Assembly: GCA_002422665.1 (NCBI GenBank)
Contig: DITA01000059.1
Coordinates: 6,175-70,174, forward strand
Length of the DNA: 64,000 bases
Direction of reading: 5' to 3'
Source of the DNA: Cloacibacterium caeni_C
Lineage (GTDB): Bacteria; Bacteroidota; Bacteroidia; Flavobacteriales; Weeksellaceae
The number at the start of each line of letters is the position of its first letter. Positions within the stretch are counted from its first letter, which is position 1. The notes beneath the pieces are model-generated. The model saw only the letters and a list, made by a program, of their open reading frames with translations. It was not told where the DNA came from and made no database searches. This document shows, piece by piece, positions 59,333-64,000 of this stretch. Made by a program: the position numbers and the translations under genes.

Positions 59333-60388
59333 ATGCCACATTTGGTCGCCTTCTAATTGCAAATGAGTTTCAAAATTATTCGTGAAAAGTGAGCCTGTTC
59401 CCAATCCTTGAGGTAAAGGATTTTTCTTGGTGTAAGTGTACTGGCAAATCGCATTCAAGCCAATATTACTTTCTAAAGCAGAAGTAATCCACCAATCTAT
59501 GCCTAAACTTTCAGCAAGGACAATCCATTCATCAGAACCAGAAAATCCGCCCACTAAAGCTGGTTTTAGAATAATGTATTGTGGTTTAATCGTTTCTAAA
59601 AGTTTCTTCTTTTCTTCAAAATCGATTACGCCGATAAGTTCCTCATCTAAAGCAATAGGAGTAGGTGTTTCTGCGCATAATTTCGCCATTTCATTCCAGG
59701 GAGCACAGCAATCCGTTGAATCTATCTCATCGGTTTCTTGGATCTTTTTAGTTTTTACTTGGCTCTTCTTTATCGGTTGTTCAATCGAATGAATTCCTAA
59801 ATCCGCCAATTCTTGTAAAACCATTCTAGCTTCTTCATAAGAAAAAGCACCATTAGCATCTACTCTGAGTTCCAATTGTTCTATCGGAAATTTTTCTCTG
59901 AGTTTTTTGATGATTTCTTTTTCAGATTTCCAATCTACCCCGATTTTTAATTTAATACAGTCAAAACCTTTTGCTAATTTTTCTTCAATTTGAGATTGCA
60001 TAAAATCTGCATTTCCCATCCAGATGAGTCCATTGATTTTTATAGAATCTTTACCATCAGTAAAATTACTAGGAAAATACAAATCTTCGCCATGTTCTAG
60101 GTTAAGAAGCGCTTGTTCTAACCCAAAAACAATAGAAGGATAATGCAGCAGTTCTTTTTTTAAAACTTCAAAATCTAAATTTATGTTTTTGCAAAGCCAA
60201 GTGAGTTTTTCTTCATAATCAGGAACGTCGTCATAACTCAATCCTCTGAAAATGGCACATTCGCCAATTCCTTTCTGTCCATTTTTAGAAATTTCTAAAA
60301 GATAAGTTTCCTTGGTGGTGAGAACTCCTCTAGAAGTTCCACTGGCTTGTTTGAAGATGAGGTTATGTTGGGTAAATTGAGCGTTCAT
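59312..60388 (-). CDS. menC: o-succinylbenzoate synthase-type enolase-superfamily enzyme
   Basis: The 358-residue protein belongs to the enolase superfamily and is most like o-succinylbenzoate synthase of menaquinone synthesis. The catalytic lysine motif is CIKLKIGVDW near residues 139-148. The metal ligands are Asp in LRVDANGAFS near 174-183, Glu in IEQPI near 197, and Asp in ALDEELIG near 242. The second lysine is in ILKPALVGG near 268-276. The N-terminus has GIGECAIFRGLSYDD. The related dipeptide epimerases share these residues; the Bacteroidetes-type N-terminus favours menC. It directly abuts the small membrane gene upstream. Confidence 0.85.
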   Translation of the reverse strand: MNAQFTQHNLIFKQASGTSRGVLTTKETYLLEISKNGQKGIGECAIFRGLSYDDVPDYEEKLTWLCKNINLDFEVLKKELLHYPSIVFGLEQALLNLEHGEDLYFPSNFTDGKDSIKINGLIWMGNADFMQSQIEEKLAKGFDCIKLKIGVDWKSEKEIIKKLREKFPIEQLELRVDANGAFSYEEARMVLQELADLGIHSIEQPIKKSQVKTKKIQETDEIDSTDCCAPWNEMAKLCAETPTPIALDEELIGVIDFEEKKKLLETIKPQYIILKPALVGGFSGSDEWIVLAESLGIDWWITSALESNIGLNAICQYTYTKKNPLPQGLGTGSLFTNNFETHLQLEGDQMWHKKTSYC

Positions 60389-60610
60389 TTAATTTGTTTT
60401 TTGTTGGCCTCCAAAAATAAAATACAGAATAGAGCCTAAAACGGGTAACAAAAGTACAATTAAAACCCAAATAATTTTATTGGTAGAATCCTTAAAATTG
60501 CTTTTTAAAATGTCAATGATGGCAAAAATCCATAAAACAGAAGGCAAAAGAATAATGAACAAAACGAAAACCAAGTGCAGAATAGACAAGGACAAAAAAG
60601 TGAGAATCAT
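60389..60610 (-). CDS. small membrane protein, phospholipase D N-terminal (PLDc_N) type
   Basis: The 73-residue protein has two hydrophobic helices (LHLVFVLFIILLPSVLWIFA and IIWVLIVLLLPVLGSILYFI) joined by a short polar loop. It ends in FGGQQKTN. The pattern WxFAIIDILKS...KIIWVLIVLLLPVLGSILYFI is that of PLDc_N membrane domains, which occur at the front of cardiolipin synthases and as stand-alone small proteins. No nuclease or synthase domain follows. Its stop codon abuts the menC start, so the two are probably co-transcribed. Confidence 0.85.
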   Translation of the reverse strand: MILTFLSLSILHLVFVLFIILLPSVLWIFAIIDILKSNFKDSTNKIIWVLIVLLLPVLGSILYFIFGGQQKTN

Positions 60611-60636
60611 GATAATATTTTGATATAAAAATAATA

Positions 60637-60672
60637 AAAAAATCGTAAAATCAAGAGTGACTTTACGATTTT
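60637..60672 (-). terminator. intrinsic terminator of fbp
   Basis: An 11-bp stem, AAAATCGTAAA / TTTACGATTTT, with a 12-base loop lies 24 bases beyond the fbp stop on the minus strand, and a T-rich run follows in that direction. Confidence 0.8.
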
Positions 60673-60695
60673 ATAATCAGCAATTTTATAAATTT

Positions 60696-61712
60696 CTAAG
60701 GTTTTAAAGCTTTTGCCATAAATTCTTCGGCTTTGGTTACCATTGCGGCACTTCCGCAGAAGAAAGGTACTCTTTGGTGCAATTCTGTAGGTTCTATTTC
60801 TAGAATTCTTCTGTAGCCATCACTCGCTTTTCCGCCAGCTTGTTCTGCCAATAATGCCATTGGGTTGCATTCGTATAACAATCTCAGTTTTCCTTTTGGA
60901 GATTGTGACGTAGAAGGATAGATGTAGATTCCACCTTTAATCATATTTCTGTGAAAATCTGAAACCAATGAACCAATGTAACGAGAAGTATAAGGTCTGT
61001 CACCTTCTTCTAACTGACAATATTTAATGTAATCTTTCACACCTTGAGGAAATTTAATGTAATTTCCTTCGTTAATGGAATAAATTTTTCCAGTTGTTGG
61101 GAATTTCATATTCGGGTGAGAAAGGTAATATGTACCGATAGAAGGGTCTAAAGTAAATCCATTTACGCCATTTCCTGTAGTATATACAATCATGGTAGAA
61201 CTTCCGTAAACTACATAACCAGCTGCTACTTGTTTTACGCCTTTTTGTAAAAAATCTTTGAGTTGAACAGGTGTTCCAGGCTCCGTAACACGTCTGTAGA
61301 TAGAGAAAATGGTTCCTACTGAAACATTTACATCAATATTAGATGAACCATCTAATGGATCAATTAAAACCACATATTTATTAAGGTGAGCGTTACTTGT
61401 CGCTTTAATTTCTATAAAATCATCACTTTCTTCAGAGGCAATTCCGCAGACTACTTCACGCTGAGAAAGCGCTTCAATAAAAAGATTATTGGCTAAAACA
61501 TCTAGTTTTTGTTGGTCTTCACCTTGTACATTCTGGTTTCCGGCATGACCGATGATTTCTGCGATTCCCGCCTTGTTTACTTCTCTATTCACTACTTTAG
61601 AAGCCAATCTGATGGCGCTCAAAAGTCTAGAGAGTTCCCCTGTGGAATATTTAAAATCGTCTTGTTTGTCAATGATAAATTCACCTAAAGTTTGAAAAGT
61701 TTGTTCAGACAT
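60696..61712 (-). CDS. fbp: class I fructose-1,6-bisphosphatase
   Basis: The enzyme hydrolyses fructose-1,6-bisphosphate to fructose-6-phosphate in gluconeogenesis. I take the ATG at 61712, giving 338 residues, the usual class I length. The open frame extends to 61970, but that stretch would overlap the divergent lysC gene and its promoter. The metal-binding signature VLIDPLDGSSNIDVN is clear, as are VCGIASEESDDF, which supplies acidic ligands, and the late LLYECNPMALLAEQAGGKAS active-site region. It is a single gene. Confidence 0.95.
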   Translation of the reverse strand: MSEQTFQTLGEFIIDKQDDFKYSTGELSRLLSAIRLASKVVNREVNKAGIAEIIGHAGNQNVQGEDQQKLDVLANNLFIEALSQREVVCGIASEESDDFIEIKATSNAHLNKYVVLIDPLDGSSNIDVNVSVGTIFSIYRRVTEPGTPVQLKDFLQKGVKQVAAGYVVYGSSTMIVYTTGNGVNGFTLDPSIGTYYLSHPNMKFPTTGKIYSINEGNYIKFPQGVKDYIKYCQLEEGDRPYTSRYIGSLVSDFHRNMIKGGIYIYPSTSQSPKGKLRLLYECNPMALLAEQAGGKASDGYRRILEIEPTELHQRVPFFCGSAAMVTKAEEFMAKALKP

Positions 61713-61777
61713 TTTTTTGGTATTTGCTTGTTTGTAAATTTCGCAATTTTTGGTGAGATTTCCCAAAAAATATTCAA

Positions 61778-61809
61778 TTGATTCATATGGAAATAATTTA
61801 ATAAATTTG
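61778..61809 (+). promoter_or_regulatory. predicted promoter of lysC
   Basis: TTG at 61778-61780 and TAAATTTG at 61802-61809, spacer 21 bases, match the Bacteroidetes consensus. The ATG follows 30 bases after the -7 box. Confidence 0.7.
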
Positions 61810-61839
61810 AAGGTTTGAATTGATTTTAGATAAAAGAAG

Positions 61840-63078
61840 ATGAAAATTTTTAAATTCGGAGGAGCATCAGTTAAAGATGCAGAGAGTGTAAAGAATGTAG
61901 CGAAAGTTTTAAACTCGCAAGGTTTTGAAAAATGCCTATTAGTAGTTTCTGCCATGGGAAAAACTACCAATGCATTAGAAAAAGTAGTAGAAAACTATTT
62001 TAAGAAGGAAGATTATCAAAATGAGGTAGAAAAAATAAAACAATCTCACCTAGAAATTACCAAAGGTCTTTTTGCCGAAAATCATAAAATTTTTGGGGAA
62101 GTAGCTTTGTTTTTTGATGATTTAGAAGCTTTTTTGAGAAGAAATAAATCTCCAAATTACAATTTTGTGTATGATCAAGTGGTGAGTTGTGGTGAAATGA
62201 TTTCGTCTAAAATTCTGAGTGAGTATCTTAATGATATCAATTTTAGCAATGCTTGGCTAGATGCAAGAGATTACATTAAAACGGATGACACTTACAGAGA
62301 AGGCGTAGTCAACTGGCAAGAAACCGATAAAAACATTAGCGATCTAGACCAAAATCAATCGTATGTTACACAAGGTTTCATCGGTTCAGAAGCCAATAAT
62401 TTTACTGTAACTTTGGGTAGAGAAGGTTCAGATTACTCTGCGGCGATATTTGCATATTGTTTAAATGCAGAAGCCATGACCATTTGGAAAGATGTTCCAG
62501 GTGTGATGACAGGTGACCCTAGAAAATTTGAAAACGTAACCTTGCTTTCTAATATTTCTTACGAAGAAGCCATAGAAATGGCGTATTATGGAGCTTCGGT
62601 AATTCACCCGAAAACCTTACAACCGCTGAAACAAAAGCATATTCCTTTTTATGTGAAATCTTTTGTAGAGCCAGAAAAACCTGGAACTAAAGTAGGAAAT
62701 TCTGATGTAAACCAAAGCGAAGAAAGTTATATTCTGAAAGAAAATCAAGTGTTAATGAATATTTCTACGAGAGACTTTTCTTTCATTGCCGAAGATCATA
62801 TCAGTCAGATTTTTAATCTTTTGGCAAAACATAAAATCAAAGTTTCTATGATGCAGAACTCTGCGATTTCTTTGGCGCTTTGTCTGGAAGATAAATTTGG
62901 TAAAATTGATGAGGTAAATCAAACGTTAACTCAGCAATTCAGTACGGATTTGGTGAAAAATGTTTCATTATACACGGTAAGAAATGCCAATATGGACGAG
63001 CTTTCTACTTTCTATGCTGATAAAAAAATCCTTTTAGAACAAATTTCAAAAAACACAGTACAAATCGTTACGCAATAA
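61840..63078 (+). CDS. lysC: monofunctional aspartate kinase
   Basis: The enzyme phosphorylates aspartate, the first step towards lysine, methionine and threonine. The 412-residue protein has the kinase domain with KFGGASVKDAESV at residues 5-17, VVSAMGKTTNAL near 38-49, VTLGREGSDYSAAIFA near 189-204, and WKDVPGVMTGDP near 216-227. A C-terminal regulatory region with ACT-like strands starts near 300. No homoserine dehydrogenase domain is fused. Feedback control by lysine or threonine through the ACT region is likely. An acyltransferase gene starts 6 bases after the stop. Confidence 0.94.
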   Translation: MKIFKFGGASVKDAESVKNVAKVLNSQGFEKCLLVVSAMGKTTNALEKVVENYFKKEDYQNEVEKIKQSHLEITKGLFAENHKIFGEVALFFDDLEAFLRRNKSPNYNFVYDQVVSCGEMISSKILSEYLNDINFSNAWLDARDYIKTDDTYREGVVNWQETDKNISDLDQNQSYVTQGFIGSEANNFTVTLGREGSDYSAAIFAYCLNAEAMTIWKDVPGVMTGDPRKFENVTLLSNISYEEAIEMAYYGASVIHPKTLQPLKQKHIPFYVKSFVEPEKPGTKVGNSDVNQSEESYILKENQVLMNISTRDFSFIAEDHISQIFNLLAKHKIKVSMMQNSAISLALCLEDKFGKIDEVNQTLTQQFSTDLVKNVSLYTVRNANMDELSTFYADKKILLEQISKNTVQIVTQ

Positions 63079-63084
63079 CCAAGC

Positions 63085-64000
63085 ATGAGCCTCATTTCTA
63101 AACAAGATTTTATCAAAGCTGCAGGATTGCAGAAATTCGGATTTATTAAAAGTCCGATTGCTTCTACCATTATGGGACTTACCAAATTGAATGATGTCAA
63201 TAGATTGTATGACAGCATAAAACACCATGATGGAGTAGCTTTTTTCGATGCTTTTCTCAAAAAATTAGAAATCCAATACGTAGCCTTCGAAGAAGATTTG
63301 GCTAAAATCCCAAAAACAGGACCTTTTATTTTGGTAGCCAATCATCCTCTAGGAGCGATTGATGGCATCCTGATGTGTAAAATCCTTACAGAAATTAGAC
63401 CTGATTTTAAAATCATGGGCAATTTTCTTTTGCAGAAAATAGAGCCTATGAAAGATTATGTGATTCCGGTAAATCCTTTTGAAACCAGAAAAGAAGCATA
63501 CAGCAGTATTTCTGGAATGCGTGATACTTTGAAACACCTTCAGGAAGGCGGTTGTATCGGGATTTTTCCTGCGGGAGAAGTGTCGAATCGTAACAATGTT
63601 TTTGATGAGGTTTTGGATAAAGAATGGGAAATTCCAGCACTTAAATTGATAAAAAAAGCAAAGGTTCCTGTGGTTCCGATGTATTTTCACACCAAGAATT
63701 CGAGCAAGTTTTATAGCATTGCCAAGATTCATGCAGATTTACAAACGCTCTTGCTTCCGTCTGAAATGATGAAGAAAAGAGACAAGCCTATTAGAATCAG
63801 AATAGGAAAGCCTGTTTCGCCAAAAATTCAAGAAGAACATGAATCGGTAAAAGAATTAGGCGATTTCTTGAGAAAGAAAGTCTACATGATGAAGTCTTAC
63901 TATGAAAGGAGAAAATCTATTGCGGAGCTCTTTAAACTGTCTAATTTGCCGATTAAATTTCCGCTGAAGTCTGGACAAGAAGTGATTCAGAATATCATAG
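63085..64000 (+). CDS. PlsC-type acyltransferase, 3' end beyond the window
   Basis: The open frame begins at the ATG at 63085 and is still open at the window end, so 305 residues are visible. It has a glycerophosphate acyltransferase (PlsC) domain: the catalytic motif HPLGAIDG near residue 90 (after FILVAN), a middle motif with IPVNPF near 130-135, and IGIFPAGEVSNRN near 155-167. In Bacteroidetes such proteins of about 600 residues can carry a second, GNAT-like half and make ornithine or glycine lipids (OlsF/GlsF type). Whether that half exists here is outside the window. It starts 6 bases after lysC and is probably co-transcribed with it. Confidence 0.85.
   Translation, partial: MSLISKQDFIKAAGLQKFGFIKSPIASTIMGLTKLNDVNRLYDSIKHHDGVAFFDAFLKKLEIQYVAFEEDLAKIPKTGPFILVANHPLGAIDGILMCKILTEIRPDFKIMGNFLLQKIEPMKDYVIPVNPFETRKEAYSSISGMRDTLKHLQEGGCIGIFPAGEVSNRNNVFDEVLDKEWEIPALKLIKKAKVPVVPMYFHTKNSSKFYSIAKIHADLQTLLLPSEMMKKRDKPIRIRIGKPVSPKIQEEHESVKELGDFLRKKVYMMKSYYERRKSIAELFKLSNLPIKFPLKSGQEVIQNII

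Noticed and set aside
61713..61970. N-terminal extension of fructose-bisphosphatase
   Set aside because: It would overlap the lysC promoter and coding start on the opposite strand and exceed the family length by 86 residues.

Overview
The window is low-GC DNA from a member of the Bacteroidetes, most likely a flavobacterium of the Chryseobacterium/Cloacibacterium type (Weeksellaceae). The evidence is gliding genes gldB and gldC, two giant secreted proteins with type B T9SS sorting domains, a PafA-type alkaline phosphatase, a TonB-dependent receptor, many lipoproteins, and promoters of the form TTG-N18to22-TAnnTTTG. A run of exactly 100 N at 41626-41725 marks a scaffold gap, so this is a draft assembly. 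I see no rRNA, tRNA, CRISPR array or insertion sequence.

Layout. 1-1095: one unknown gene and a striking 22-bp inverted repeat. 1096-11946: a type I restriction-modification locus, hsdM-hsdS-small acidic ORF-DUF262/DUF1524 gene-DUF262 gene-hsdR, followed by a frameshifted ORF. This is the main accessory, defence-like region. 12010-30169: housekeeping genes (nucleoid protein, cysK, cysE, mdh, pafA, hemL, CCA-adding enzyme, tsaC, a trans-sulfuration enzyme, gldC, gldB). 30259-32017: nadE, then a membrane-anchored barnase-like ribonuclease and its barstar. 32139-37902: a beta-helix lipoprotein, a TonB-dependent receptor and a PhoB/PhoR-like two-component pair. 38092-44031: a pRiA4 ORF-3-type protein, a GH13 lipoprotein, a GreA-like protein, thyA, the gap, and an M1 aminopeptidase missing its N-terminus. 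44193-54302: an HMG-CoA synthase homologue and two tandem ~1,410-residue T9SS cargo paralogues. 54354-64000: glnS, a NarL-type regulator/lipoprotein/membrane protein/histidine kinase operon, menC, fbp, lysC and the start of an acyltransferase gene that runs off the window.

How the parts may work together. The restriction locus joins a type I enzyme to two GmrSD-like proteins inside one apparent operon, which could cover both unmodified and modified phage DNA (inference). GldB/GldC serve gliding, and the two giant cargo proteins use the T9SS that gliding depends on. CysE and CysK are consecutive steps of cysteine synthesis, and the cystathionine-type enzyme links this to methionine.

The most unusual non-coding feature is a set of degenerate short-period satellites (7-bp at many sites, also 6-, 8- and 9-bp) in intergenic gaps, often within a few bases of a start or stop codon. 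The 9-bp class folds into long palindromes with TCTCGC(A/T)GATT ends. Several other dispersed intergenic elements and many clear intrinsic terminators are also listed.
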